Shown: positions 10,871 to 20,287, counted from the stretch's first letter. The stretch: DNA of 64,000 nt from Labedella gwakjiensis (GCF_003014675.1 NZ_PYAU01000001.1:2728001-2792000), one strand, 5' to 3'. Translations and numbers: made by a program. Notes: generated by a model not told the origin, from the letters alone.

Positions 10871-13825
10871 ATGCCGTCCCATCGCTCCGCTGAATCGCCC
10901 GCCGTTCGTGTCGTCGTCCCGGCACCGCCCGCCCCACGGGAGCCGCACCCGTTCCCTGTGGTGGCGACGATCGCCCCTGTCGTCGTATCGCTCGCGATGT
11001 GGGCGGTGACGAGATCTCCCTTCGCGCTGATGTTCGCGGCGTTCGGGCCCGTGATGGCGATCGCGGGCTACGTCGACGCCGGTCTCGGGGGCCGACGGCG
11101 CTACCGGACCGCGTCGAGGAGCTTCGCCACCGCGATGCGCGATGCCGAGGACGACGTCGCCCGGGCGCACGACGATGAACGCCGTCGCCGTTGGACGGAG
11201 CATCCCGCGCCGTCGTCGATCGTCGAGGCGGGGAGGACCGATGTGCGATGGAGGATGGCGGCCGATGCGGCGTCCCGCGTGAGCATCGGGGCGGGAGCGG
11301 CACCCAGTGCCCTCGTTATCGATGGCGGGGGACCACCCGATGCGAAGGTCTCTCACGACTCCGAGCGGCTCCGTCGGGCCGCCTCGATCGTCGACGACGT
11401 CCCGGTTCTCATCGATACACGACGGGGGGTCGGGATCATCGGGCCGCTCGCCATCGGTCGAGCAGTCGCGCGTGGACTTCTCGTGCAGCTCGCGCATGCC
11501 TCCGCCCCCGATGTCCTCGAGGTCTCGGCACTCCCCGATACGGGGTGGGAGTCGTTCATCGACCTCCCGCACGCGGTGCGCCGCCCGGGGGCGTCCTCCA
11601 CCGCGGCGTCGACTGTCAGTGTGGAGGAGCGCAGCGCGAACGCGGGAGGTTCCGTGACCGCGGCAGACCTGCGCATCGTCATCGCTCCGAGCGTCGCCGA
11701 TCTCCCTGCCACGTGCACCGAGATCGTCGAGTGCCGATCTCCCCGCAGCCTCGTCTGGAGGCGAGCCGATTCCCCCGAGCGGGTCGAGGTCGTCCCCGAC
11801 CTCGTCTCCGTGCCGGACGCGACACGGTTCTCGGCGGCGATGGTGTCGGACGCCGAGTCCCTCGGTCTCGCCCTTCGAACCACCGAGCCGCCGGAGAGAC
11901 TCCGGTTCGACGAACTGCCGCGCGCGACCGCGCAGCCCGGAGGTCCCCCCGCCGTCGCCATCGGGGCGACCACGGACGGTCCGTTCATGGTGGATCTCGT
12001 GAAGGACGGGCCGCACGCTGTGATCGGTGGGACGACGGGGAGCGGGAAGAGCGAGCTGCTCATCACGTGGGTACTGGCGCTCGCGGCCTCGACTAGCCCG
12101 GCTCACCTCTCCCTGCTGCTCTTCGATTTCAAAGGCGGTGCGACATTCGCCGAGGTGGCGGATCTTCCTCACGTCACCGGTCTCGTCACGGATCTCGATG
12201 AGGGGACGGCGGATCGTGCGCTCGCGAGCCTGCGGGCCGAGCTCCGGCAGCGCGAACGGATCCTGCACGAGGCGGGGGTGCGAGACGTCAGGGATGCCCG
12301 CCCCGGCTCGCCTGCGCGTCTCGTGATCGTCGTCGACGAGTTCGCCGCCATGATCGAGTCGTTCCCCGATCTGCACGCGGTCTTCGTTGACCTCGCCGCG
12401 CGCGGTCGTTCCCTCGGGGTGCATCTCGTCCTGTGCACGCAGCGCCCGGCCGCCGCGGTGCGCGACGGCGTGCTGGCGAACTGCGACATCCGGATCAGCC
12501 TCCGAGTCAACAACCCCGGTGACAGCATGGCCGTGGTGGGCACGTCCGACGCCGCTTCGCTACCGCCGACGAAACCGGGCCGTGTCGTGGCCTCGCTCGG
12601 TGGGCGACCGGCCGTGGTCGCCCAGATCGCGGAGTCCGTGGCGGCGGACGTGCTCGCCACTGCTCGGGCGTCCTCGGGAACGACGGCCCGTCGCCCGTGG
12701 CTCGATCCGCTTCCGGCCCGCATCGATCTCGGCGCCCTCGTCGAGCCGGAGGATGGGTTCGTCGTCGGTCTGCTGGACCTCCCCGCTGAGCAGAGCCAGC
12801 CCGCGGCCGTCTACCGGCCGCAGGTAGACGGACACCTCCTGGTGCTGGGCTCCGCCGGCCGCGGTTCGTCGACACTGCTCTCGGTGCTTGCGGCCCAGCA
12901 TCCGTCGGGCTGGTCCGTGCTCCGGGTGCCGTTCGATCTCGAGGAGGCGTGGGACGCCGTGAGCGAGATCGCGACGCGCGCTCGCGCAGGTGCGGAAGCT
13001 GCGTCTGACGACCGACTCCTCGTGCTCGTCGACGACCTCGATCTCCTCCTCTCACGATGGGGCGACGACTACGGGCGCGCGGCGCGCGGCGAACTCGTCG
13101 AGATCCTGAGGTCGGGGCCGGCGAGTGGGATCCATCTGGTCCTCGCCGCGCATCGAGCGACGGCGGATGTCCTCGCGCTCACGGATCTCGTCGGTTCCAC
13201 CATCCGCCTCGGCAGTGCCTCGAAACACGAGCATGTGCTCTCGGGAGCCGACAGCTCGAGCTATCGAGCGGATCGTCGGCCAGGAAGCGGGGTGTGGAGA
13301 GGATCAGAGCTGCAGGTGGCCTGGGTCGAACCGGACGACGACGGAACGGCGCGGCGCTCGGCGACGACACCGATGGTGCGGCTCGACCACGGCCTGACCA
13401 TGATCGTGTCGCGGCGCCCGGCCGATCGTGCGCGGTGGGCTCGCGACCAGGGCACGGCTGACGTGATCCTGCTCGGCGCTCCCGGGCATGGGACCCTGCG
13501 GATCGACGAGGTGTCCGATCCCGCGCGATCCACAGTGATCGTCGGCGACCTCGACGCGTGGCAGCAGCAGTGGGCATTGCTCACCGCCCTCCGCACCACC
13601 GCCACGGTCGTCGTCGAAGACGCGAGCGCTGGAGAGTTCCGCTCGCTCACCCGGCAGAGCGGGCTACCACCGTGGATCACTCCGGCATCCGGCCGGGCGT
13701 GGCTCATGCGACCGGGTCAGCCCATCGCTCGCGTGCGATTCGAGGCGATCCGGCGTCCCGAGGGAACGGCCGGCCGTGCGCGCTCGCGACGGGATGCGGC
13801 GGTCACCTCAGGCGCGCGCTCATGA
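10871..13825 (+). CDS. EccC/EssC-like FtsK-SpoIIIE ATPase
   Basis: Membrane ATPase of 984 residues. Order: proline-rich N-terminus; two close membrane helices (about residues 30-72); a charged helix (RRRRWTEHPAPSS) and VSIGAGAAP, as in type VII secretion EccC/EssC proteins; a first FtsK/SpoIIIE domain with Walker A GGTTGSGKSE (about 385-393) and Walker B LVIVVDEFAAM (about 485-493); a second ATPase-like domain whose Walker A reads GSAGRGSST (about 659-667, lysine lost) but keeps LLVLVDDLDLLL; then a degenerate C-terminal part. No WXG100, EccB, EccD or mycosin gene is visible. A translocase role is inferred from the family; the substrate is unknown. Confidence 0.85.
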   Translation: MPSHRSAESPAVRVVVPAPPAPREPHPFPVVATIAPVVVSLAMWAVTRSPFALMFAAFGPVMAIAGYVDAGLGGRRRYRTASRSFATAMRDAEDDVARAHDDERRRRWTEHPAPSSIVEAGRTDVRWRMAADAASRVSIGAGAAPSALVIDGGGPPDAKVSHDSERLRRAASIVDDVPVLIDTRRGVGIIGPLAIGRAVARGLLVQLAHASAPDVLEVSALPDTGWESFIDLPHAVRRPGASSTAASTVSVEERSANAGGSVTAADLRIVIAPSVADLPATCTEIVECRSPRSLVWRRADSPERVEVVPDLVSVPDATRFSAAMVSDAESLGLALRTTEPPERLRFDELPRATAQPGGPPAVAIGATTDGPFMVDLVKDGPHAVIGGTTGSGKSELLITWVLALAASTSPAHLSLLLFDFKGGATFAEVADLPHVTGLVTDLDEGTADRALASLRAELRQRERILHEAGVRDVRDARPGSPARLVIVVDEFAAMIESFPDLHAVFVDLAARGRSLGVHLVLCTQRPAAAVRDGVLANCDIRISLRVNNPGDSMAVVGTSDAASLPPTKPGRVVASLGGRPAVVAQIAESVAADVLATARASSGTTARRPWLDPLPARIDLGALVEPEDGFVVGLLDLPAEQSQPAAVYRPQVDGHLLVLGSAGRGSSTLLSVLAAQHPSGWSVLRVPFDLEEAWDAVSEIATRARAGAEAASDDRLLVLVDDLDLLLSRWGDDYGRAARGELVEILRSGPASGIHLVLAAHRATADVLALTDLVGSTIRLGSASKHEHVLSGADSSSYRADRRPGSGVWRGSELQVAWVEPDDDGTARRSATTPMVRLDHGLTMIVSRRPADRARWARDQGTADVILLGAPGHGTLRIDEVSDPARSTVIVGDLDAWQQQWALLTALRTTATVVVEDASAGEFRSLTRQSGLPPWITPASGRAWLMRPGQPIARVRFEAIRRPEGTAGRARSRRDAAVTSGARS

Positions 13826-13836
13826 GGCCGTCCCGC

Positions 13837-14838
13837 CTACGCGCCCACCACGGAGCGGATCCGACCGACGGGGGCCCCGCCTCCGAGGACGTCGAGGTGC
13901 AGCTCGGGCAGAACGGCGTCGACAGCCGACCGGTCGAGTGCCCCCGCCTCGACGAGCAGCGAGAGAGCGACCACCGTCGCCGCACGCGAACTCCCGTCGA
14001 GAGTCTTGGAGGTGACGGTCGTGCCGTTCGGAGCGGTCATCACCATGACACCCTCGGCACCGCCCTTGGCGAAGACACCGAGGCGCTCGATGACGACGGT
14101 GTTGTCACGCCCGGGCCCGTCGATCGCCCACGGGTGCCGCTTCACTGCATCGACGATGATCGCAGCGTTCCGGTACAGCGCGAAGGGGGAGGAGACCGAT
14201 GAGGTGGCGACCTTCTGGATGCCGCGCGCGAGGCCCGTGAGGCTGATCGCGAGGACCGGAGCCCCGCAGCCGTCGGTCGCCGTGGCGGAGGGGCGTTCAC
14301 CCGTCATGCGCTCGACCGTGTCGCGCACGGCCACCTGCAACGGGTGGGCGCCGTCCAGGTAGGACTCGATCGGCCATCCGTTGGCGACGCACGCGAGCAG
14401 CATCCCCGCATGCTTCCCCGAGCAGTTCATGAACAGCCGCGATTGACCGAGGTGCGAGCTCACGAGCTCATCTCGCGCCGAACGATCGAGAGGCCAGTCC
14501 ATCGGGCACTGCAGCGCGTCCTCGGTGAGGGCGGCAGACGCGAGCATCGAACGCACGACCGAGACGTGCCGGGTCGTGCCCGCGTGGCTCGCGGTGGCGA
14601 GTGCGGCCTGCTCCTCGCGCAGCGGCACCCCGGCGTTGAGCACGGCGAGCGCCTGGAACGGCTTCAGGCTCGATCGGGGGAACACCGGAGCCTCCGGAGA
14701 TCCGTGGGAACGCGACACGGTGCCATCCGGGGCGAGCACGACCACTGAACCGATGTGGCGCGACTCGACGAAGCCCGAGCGCTCCACGACCGCGAGCTCT
14801 GCGGCCTCAGCCGGGGTGAACGTTCCCGTCGACGACAT
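13837..14838 (-). CDS. L-asparaginase II family protein
   Basis: Member of the asparaginase II (Rhizobium etli-type, PF06089) family, which hydrolyses L-asparagine to aspartate and ammonia and is unrelated to the E. coli type. Diagnostic runs are RSSLKPFQALA (about residue 53), ATASHAGTTRH, LFMNCSGKHAGML and TDGCGAPV. Length 333 is normal; there is no signal peptide, so it is cytoplasmic. AGGAAGG (14846-14852) lies seven bases before ATG, and TAGGCT further upstream is the likely -10. Convergent with the EccC-like gene. Confidence 0.87.
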   Translation of the reverse strand: MSSTGTFTPAEAAELAVVERSGFVESRHIGSVVVLAPDGTVSRSHGSPEAPVFPRSSLKPFQALAVLNAGVPLREEQAALATASHAGTTRHVSVVRSMLASAALTEDALQCPMDWPLDRSARDELVSSHLGQSRLFMNCSGKHAGMLLACVANGWPIESYLDGAHPLQVAVRDTVERMTGERPSATATDGCGAPVLAISLTGLARGIQKVATSSVSSPFALYRNAAIIVDAVKRHPWAIDGPGRDNTVVIERLGVFAKGGAEGVMVMTAPNGTTVTSKTLDGSSRAATVVALSLLVEAGALDRSAVDAVLPELHLDVLGGGAPVGRIRSVVGA

Positions 14839-14878
14839 GCGACATCCTTCCTCGTCGACCGCGCGCCGACCGTCGTCC

Positions 14879-14884
14879 AGCCTA
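14879..14884 (-). promoter_or_regulatory. -10 hexamer TAGGCT of the asparaginase gene
   Basis: Minus-strand TAGGCT leaves a leader of about 35 bases that includes the AGGAAGG Shine-Dalgarno site. Confidence 0.45.
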
Positions 14885-14959
14885 TCCGCGCGGTGACCCG
14901 GAGACCGTCCGCTCGCGGCGGTCCTGTGGCGGTCCGGAGGCGTGTGGCATCCTAAGGGG

Positions 14960-15436
14960 ATGCTCGGTGAACACCACTACTCCGTCGATGTCGACTGGCA
15001 GGGCAACCTCGGGACGGGGACGAGCGGCTATCGCGATTACTCCCGTCGACTCGAGCTCCGCAGCTCCGCAGCTGACCCCATCGCCGGTTCGGCCGACAAG
15101 CCGTTCCGGGGTGACCCGGAGCGGTGGAACCCCGAACAGCTCCTCCTCGGTGCACTCGCCCAGTGTCACCTGCTCTCCTACCTTCACGTCGCCGTCACCA
15201 TGGGGGTCGTCGTCACGGCCTATCGGGATTCGGCCGTCGGCACCATGAGGGAGGACGGTCACTCCGGAGGCGCCTTCACCGACGTCCTCCTCCGCCCGGA
15301 GGTCACGGTCGCGTCCGTCGACATGGTCGAGGCGGCGACCGCAGCACACGCGCGCGCCAACGAGCTCTGCTTCATCGCGAACTCCGTCAACTTCCCGGTC
15401 CGACACGAGCCCACGATCCTCATCGCATCGGCGTGA
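14960..15436 (+). CDS. OsmC/Ohr-family protein
   Basis: OsmC-like fold protein of 158 residues from ATG 14960. The family uses paired cysteines to reduce organic hydroperoxides. Here NPEQLLLGALAQCHLLSYLHVA holds the first cysteine and ANELCFIANSVNFPV the second, both in the expected places. The frame is open from GTG 14942, but the family starts at about MLGEHHYSVDVDW. CATCCT sits six bases before the ATG, a near match to the leaderless pattern. Confidence 0.87.
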   Translation: MLGEHHYSVDVDWQGNLGTGTSGYRDYSRRLELRSSAADPIAGSADKPFRGDPERWNPEQLLLGALAQCHLLSYLHVAVTMGVVVTAYRDSAVGTMREDGHSGGAFTDVLLRPEVTVASVDMVEAATAAHARANELCFIANSVNFPVRHEPTILIASA

Positions 15437-15482
15437 ACTCCGTGGCCGCGAGCGGCGACGGTCTCATCCGCGGGGGAGCCGC

Positions 15483-16277
15483 TCAGAGCCGCTCGGGGCG
15501 CAGCACCGCTCGCTTGATCTTCTCCATCGCGTCGGCCGGCGGCGCCTCATTGTAGGTGCCGGCCAACTCCTGACCACTCAGCGCATGGATCGCCGCCATG
15601 ATCTCGTCGGTGGCGAGCCGCCTGGCCTTCCCCGACTCGGCCGGTCCGAATCGCGAGACGTCGATCGGTTCGCCGAAGCGCACGGTGATTCGCTTGAACC
15701 GCGGGCGTGAGCTGCCCACCGGCATGACCTCGTCGGTACCGACGAGCCCGACCGGCACCACGGGGGACCCCGTCGAGAGCGCGAGCCAGGCGACGCCCGT
15801 GCGACCGCGGTAGAGGCGCCCGTCCACGGAGCGCGTGCCCTCCGGATAGATAGCGAAAGCACTCTCCGTCTCGAGGATGCGACGGCCCTGATCGAGGGCC
15901 GCCTGCGCAGCCTGGCCGGAGGCGCGGTCCACACCGACCGCCCCGATCGCGCCGAAGAACGTCCGATTCACCCAGCCGCGAGCGCCCGTGCCCTCGAAAT
16001 AGGTCGACTTCGCGAGGAACTGCACCGGACGGGGGGCAGCGACCGGGATGGCGACGCTGTCGATGAACGACAGGTGGTTGCTCGCGAGGATCACACGACC
16101 GTGCTTCGGGACGTTACGACGTCCTTCGATGCGCGGCCTCCACATGATGCGGACGACGGGGCGGAGGATGCTCCTCCCGAGCCAGTACACGAAACCGGGG
16201 CGAGACGCGGCGCCCGTGGACACCTCCACTTCGGGCGAATCGATCTCGGGCGGACCGGAGGAAACGGGTTCTGGCAC
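15483..16277 (-). CDS. plsC: 1-acyl-sn-glycerol-3-phosphate acyltransferase
   Basis: Phospholipid-synthesis acyltransferase that makes phosphatidic acid, 264 residues. The HX4D catalytic motif is NHLSFID, and the substrate motif is IYPEGTRS with the following PVVPVGLVGTDE. An amphipathic or hydrophobic stretch (FVYWLGRSILRPVVRIMW) precedes the catalytic domain. The frame is open to 16349, but GTG 16277 has TACTCT exactly six bases upstream, the leaderless pattern seen elsewhere here. Convergent with the OsmC gene. Confidence 0.88.
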   Translation of the reverse strand: MPEPVSSGPPEIDSPEVEVSTGAASRPGFVYWLGRSILRPVVRIMWRPRIEGRRNVPKHGRVILASNHLSFIDSVAIPVAAPRPVQFLAKSTYFEGTGARGWVNRTFFGAIGAVGVDRASGQAAQAALDQGRRILETESAFAIYPEGTRSVDGRLYRGRTGVAWLALSTGSPVVPVGLVGTDEVMPVGSSRPRFKRITVRFGEPIDVSRFGPAESGKARRLATDEIMAAIHALSGQELAGTYNEAPPADAMEKIKRAVLRPERL

Positions 16278-16283
16278 CCGTCG

Positions 16284-16289
16284 AGAGTA
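16284..16289 (-). promoter_or_regulatory. -10 hexamer TACTCT of plsC (leaderless)
   Basis: Minus-strand TACTCT, six-base gap, GTG 16277. It decides the start in preference to the upstream open frame. Confidence 0.6.
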
Positions 16290-16426
16290 CGTCACAGGCC
16301 ATGCCGCGATGGGAATGGCGAGCCGGGGGCACGGTCGGTAATCCACCACTCCACGGGCTTGTGCAGGGTTCCGTCACCTTAATGGGGCAGGCTGGACCCA
16401 CACCGTCCCCATCGAAAGTGTTCGTC

Positions 16427-17446
16427 ATGCGCGCTCGCCCCCTGTCCTTCCTCGCTGTCCTCCCCGCCATAGCCCTGCTTCTGGCGGGATGCGCCGGGTC
16501 GCCGGCCCCGGGTGCGAGCACCAGCGCGCCGTCGGCCGAGGCCGCCGCCGCGACGTGCGTCGACACGACGTCGGGAGACGCCGTGGAGTCCGTCGAGGTG
16601 AGCGACGACTTCGGCGCCGCGCCCACGGTCGACATCCCCACCCCGGTGTCCGTCGACACGACCGAGCGTCGCGTCGTGGTGGAGGGCGACGGGGACGAGA
16701 CGCAGCCGGGAGACACCGTCAGCGTCGAGCTGTCCGTCTACGGCGCAGCCACCGGCCAGCAGTTCTCCCAGACGGCGTACGGGGAGGGCACGGCCCAGCA
16801 GATCACCGTGGACGACTCGCAGTACATCGCCGGCCTCGTCCGCACGATCGAGTGCGCCACCGTGGGGTCGCGCATCGTGTCCGTCGTCGCCGCGGCCGAC
16901 GCTTTCGGCGACCAGGGCTCGGAGGGCGGAGAGGTCGCTCCCGGCGACTCCATCGTGATCGTCGCCGACATCGTCTCCATCCTGCCCACCCGCGCCATGG
17001 GCACGCCGGTCGAACCCACCGACGGCTTCCCCACGGTCGAGCTCGACGACACCGGAGACCCCACGGTCACGATCCCGGCCGACACCGACGCTCCCACCGA
17101 GCTGCAGCTCGCCACCCTCATCCAGGGCGACGGCGACACCGTGGCGGAGGGCGACAACGTCACCGTGCAGTACAAGGGCGTCATCTGGCGCACCGGCGAG
17201 GTCTTCGACGAGAGCTGGGCGAACGGCGCTCCGGCGTCCTTCAACACCGAGCAGGTCGTCGCGGGCTTCAAGCAGGCGCTCGTGGGCCAGAAGGTCAGCA
17301 GCCAGGTGATCGTGATCATCCCGCCGGAACTCGGCTACGGCGAGGCCGGCAACTCGCAGGCGGGTATCGAGGGCACCGACACGCTCGTCTTCGTCGTCGA
17401 CATCCTCGCCACGAGCACCGTGCCGGCCACCGAGGGCACCGACTGA
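16427..17446 (+). CDS. FKBP-type peptidyl-prolyl isomerase lipoprotein
   Basis: Exported lipoprotein of 339 residues. A signal peptide ends in the lipobox LLAGC (Cys22), followed by a low-complexity Ala/Ser/Pro linker. The C-terminal FKBP domain (about residues 240-335) has VTVQYKGVIWRTGEVFDESW and IPPELGYGEAGN. The middle region (about 75-190) looks like a second, degenerate FKBP-like domain (GDTVSVELSVYGAATGQQF). It probably assists folding of exported proteins outside the membrane. The frame is open upstream to 16301, but only ATG 16427 gives a signal peptide. Confidence 0.9.
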   Translation: MRARPLSFLAVLPAIALLLAGCAGSPAPGASTSAPSAEAAAATCVDTTSGDAVESVEVSDDFGAAPTVDIPTPVSVDTTERRVVVEGDGDETQPGDTVSVELSVYGAATGQQFSQTAYGEGTAQQITVDDSQYIAGLVRTIECATVGSRIVSVVAAADAFGDQGSEGGEVAPGDSIVIVADIVSILPTRAMGTPVEPTDGFPTVELDDTGDPTVTIPADTDAPTELQLATLIQGDGDTVAEGDNVTVQYKGVIWRTGEVFDESWANGAPASFNTEQVVAGFKQALVGQKVSSQVIVIIPPELGYGEAGNSQAGIEGTDTLVFVVDILATSTVPATEGTD

Positions 17447-17481
17447 GCCGTCGGTCCCGGCGACTCCCCGGGGCGGCGCGC

Positions 17482-17487
17482 TAGCCT
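17482..17487 (+). promoter_or_regulatory. -10 hexamer TAGCCT of dxr (leaderless)
   Basis: TAGCCT with a six-base gap to ATG 17494, the same sequence and spacing as at 8891. Confidence 0.65.
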
Positions 17488-17493
17488 GACGGA

Positions 17494-18576
17494 ATGCGTC
17501 GCGTCATCCTCCTCGGATCCACCGGTTCCATCGGCACCCAGGCCCTCGACGTCATCCGCGCCAATCCCGAACGGTTCGACGTCGTCGGCCTCGCCGCCGG
17601 CTCCGACCAGGAGGGACTCGCCGCCCAGGCCGAGCAGTTCGGTGTGGACGACACGGCACTCGGCGCGGACGACGCCGAGCGACTCGTCCGCGAGGTCGAC
17701 GCCGATGTCGTCCTCAACGGCATCACCGGGTCGGTCGGGCTCGGCCCCACGATGGCGACCCTCGAGACGGGCAAGACGCTCGCCCTCGCGAACAAGGAAT
17801 CGCTCATCGTCGGCGGCGAGCTCGTGACGGCCCTCGCCCGTCCCGGCCAGATCGTCCCGGTGGACTCCGAGCACTCCGCGATCGCGCAGGCCCTCCGATC
17901 CGGCACTCCCTCTGAGGTCAGGCGACTCGTCCTCACGGCGTCCGGTGGTCCGTTCCGCGGTCGGAACAGGGCGCAGCTCGCCGCCGTGACGCCGGGAGAG
18001 GCTCTCGCGCACCCCACGTGGGACATGGGCAGGGTCGTCACGACCAACTCGGCGACCCTCGTCAACAAGGGCCTCGAAGTGATCGAGGCCCACCACCTCT
18101 TCGACGTGCCGTACGAGCGCATCGATGTGGTCGTCCACCCGCAATCGATCGTGCACTCGCTCGTCGAGTTCATCGACGGCTCGTCGATCCTGCAGGCCTC
18201 GCCCCCCGACATGAGACTGCCCATCTCCCTCGGGCTGGACTGGCCGCACCGTGTGGCCGGGGTCGGCCGTCCGCTCGACTGGACGACCGCGAGCGCATGG
18301 ACGTTCGAGCCGCTCGACGAGGACGCGTTCCCCGCGGTCGCGCTCGCGAAGACCGTCGGTCGAGCGGGACGGACCTACCCGGCGGTCTTCAACGCCGCGA
18401 ACGAGGAGGCCGTGGAGGCCTTCCACGAGGGCGCCATCGGCTACCTCGACATCGTGGACACCATCCGACGCGTCGTCGACCGGCACGAGACCGACGGGGA
18501 GCTCACGCGCGAGTCGCTCGCTGAGGCGGAGCGCTGGGCGCGGGAGGCCGCGAAGAGGCTCATCGCCGCCTCCTGA
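17494..18576 (+). CDS. dxr: 1-deoxy-D-xylulose 5-phosphate reductoisomerase
   Basis: Second enzyme of the MEP isoprenoid pathway (DXP to MEP, NADPH and divalent metal). 360 residues, with the NADPH motif [14 protein letters not shown] at the N-terminus, [15 protein letters not shown], the metal-site [17 protein letters not shown] and HPQSIVHS. ispG lies 3.2 kb downstream on the same strand. Confidence 0.97.
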   Translation: MRRVILLGSTGSIGTQALDVIRANPERFDVVGLAAGSDQEGLAAQAEQFGVDDTALGADDAERLVREVDADVVLNGITGSVGLGPTMATLETGKTLALANKESLIVGGELVTALARPGQIVPVDSEHSAIAQALRSGTPSEVRRLVLTASGGPFRGRNRAQLAAVTPGEALAHPTWDMGRVVTTNSATLVNKGLEVIEAHHLFDVPYERIDVVVHPQSIVHSLVEFIDGSSILQASPPDMRLPISLGLDWPHRVAGVGRPLDWTTASAWTFEPLDEDAFPAVALAKTVGRAGRTYPAVFNAANEEAVEAFHEGAIGYLDIVDTIRRVVDRHETDGELTRESLAEAERWAREAAKRLIAAS

Positions 18577-18618
18577 GGCCGCAGCGTTTCCGCTCCGAGC
18601 CGGTTCCCTGTCTCGGGC

Positions 18619-20163
18619 TCAGTGCCAGCCGGCGGCGTGCAGCGCCGCGATCGTCTCGTCCGGCACGCTGAACGGCACGGTCGTGCCGTCGAGTTCCCGG
18701 TGGTCCTTGCCGGCGAGGCCCATCCAGACGACGATGTCGCCCTCGTTCGCCTCGGCGACCGCCGCCCGGATCGCGGAGGACGGGTCGGCGATGTCGCGGA
18801 CGTCGGCGCCGGGTCGGGCGGAGGTCGCCCCGTCCACGACGGCACGACGGATCGTCGCCGGGTCCTCACCGCGGGGATGGTGGTCGGTGACGACCACCGT
18901 GTCGGCCCCGAGCGCCGCGGCCGCGCCCATGTCGCCGCGTTTGGTCGTGTCGCGATCGCCGTTCGCCCCGATGACGGCGACGAGGCGACCCGTGGTGAGG
19001 CGACGGAGAGAGGAGAGCGTCTTCTCGAACGCATCGGGACTGTGGCCGGAGTCGATGAAGACGGCCGGACCGGTCGGGACCGGGATCCGCACGGCGCGCG
19101 CCGGCAGGTCCGCGTCGATGAGACCGTTCGGGCCGAGCGTCCGTGCGATCTCGGACAGGGAGTGTCCGGCCTCGACGAGCATCGCGATCGCGAGGCCGCC
19201 GTTCGCGGCCATGTGCCGGCCCACCACGGGGACGCGCGCCGACAGCGAGCCGTGCACGGCATGCCGGATCGTGAAGGCGGTGTGGTCGAGCTTCTCCTCG
19301 GTGACCTCGACGATCCAGTCGGCGTGCGGCGCCTCGCCGTCGACGGGCACCGTCGCGATCGTCGCGACGGGGACCTCCGACCGTTCGACGACGGTCGCGC
19401 CGGCCGGGGTGTCGAGGTTCACGACGGCCCGCTTCGAGCGGGCCGAGGTGAAGAGCTCGACCTTCGCCGCGAGGTATGCGTCCATGTCGGCGTAGTCGTC
19501 GAGGTGGTCGTGGCTGAGGTTGGTGAAGGCCGCGACGTCGAACGTGAAACCGTCCACGCGATGCCGCGTGAGCGCGTGGGCGCTCACCTCGATCACGAGA
19601 CTGCGTGCTCCCAGCTCGGCCATGCGCGCGACGATCGCGTGCAGCTCCGCCGATTCCGGTGTCGTGAGCTTCGAGGGGATCACGGTCGCGCCGATGCGGC
19701 GTTCCGCGGTGGAGCTGACCCCGGGCACGAGCCCCATCCCCGTGAGCAGGGCCTCGAGGAAGTGGGTGGTCGACGTCTTCCCGTTCGTCCCTGTGACGGC
19801 GAAGACCGGCAGGTCGAGGGACGCCGTGTCGTACACGGAGGCGGCGAGCGCTCCGACGAGGGGGCGCAACGGGCCCGTGCCCACGAGGACCGGAACGCCC
19901 ATTCCCCGATCGAGGAGGAGCATCCCGGCGTCGTCGGTGAGGATTGCGACCGCGCCGGCCTCGATCGCCTGGCCGGCGAAGGACGCGCCGTGATGCCGTG
20001 CCCCCGGGAGCCCGACGTAGAGGTCGCCCTGCACGACGGAGGAACCGTCGATCGTGATGCCCGAGACCGAGGGATCGCCGCCCGCCAGACCGCGGACGCG
20101 TCGAAGACCGAAGTCGTGCTCGAGGGAGACGAGAGACACGGGATTGAGTCCCGCCGGACGCAT
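18619..20163 (-). CDS. Mur ligase family protein, MurE-like
   Basis: ATP-dependent ligase resembling MurE, which adds the third amino acid to the UDP-MurNAc peptide. ATP loop VTGTNGKTSTTH; carbamylated-lysine region DAYLAAKVELF; C-terminal HSPDAFEKTL and TDHHPRGEDP. In canonical meso-diaminopimelate MurE the last run is DNPR; here it is HHPR after D, so another substrate is possible. About 514 residues from ATG 20163. The frame stays open to GTG 20247 and the start is uncertain. It lies antisense between dxr and the site-2 protease, away from any division cluster, so it may be a second MurE paralogue. Confidence 0.82.
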   Translation of the reverse strand: MRPAGLNPVSLVSLEHDFGLRRVRGLAGGDPSVSGITIDGSSVVQGDLYVGLPGARHHGASFAGQAIEAGAVAILTDDAGMLLLDRGMGVPVLVGTGPLRPLVGALAASVYDTASLDLPVFAVTGTNGKTSTTHFLEALLTGMGLVPGVSSTAERRIGATVIPSKLTTPESAELHAIVARMAELGARSLVIEVSAHALTRHRVDGFTFDVAAFTNLSHDHLDDYADMDAYLAAKVELFTSARSKRAVVNLDTPAGATVVERSEVPVATIATVPVDGEAPHADWIVEVTEEKLDHTAFTIRHAVHGSLSARVPVVGRHMAANGGLAIAMLVEAGHSLSEIARTLGPNGLIDADLPARAVRIPVPTGPAVFIDSGHSPDAFEKTLSSLRRLTTGRLVAVIGANGDRDTTKRGDMGAAAALGADTVVVTDHHPRGEDPATIRRAVVDGATSARPGADVRDIADPSSAIRAAVAEANEGDIVVWMGLAGKDHRELDGTTVPFSVPDETIAALHAAGWH

Positions 20164-20281
20164 CGCCGCCGGCCCGCTCGAATCCACTGCGCCTCGCTTG
20201 ATCTCATGACCGGGAGCGGGCGCCCCCGGAGTTCTCCATGGTCTCACAGGGGAGCGAGAGCACCGTCACGGGACGCGGCTG

Positions 20282-20287
20282 TATCGT
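20282..20287 (+). promoter_or_regulatory. -10 hexamer TATCGT of the site-2 protease (leaderless)
   Basis: TATCGT, six-base gap, GTG 20294. It favours GTG 20294 over the in-frame GTG 20288. Confidence 0.6.

Noticed and set aside
13826-13836. Search for mobile-element boundaries or foreign genes around the EccC-like ATPase
   Set aside because: Base composition and codon use match the neighbours, and there are no repeats, tRNA or integrase, so horizontal transfer is not supported.
15437-15482. GAGCGGC/GCCGCTC pair between the OsmC and plsC genes as a terminator
   Set aside because: The stem is only seven base pairs with a long loop and no T-run, within chance for this base composition.
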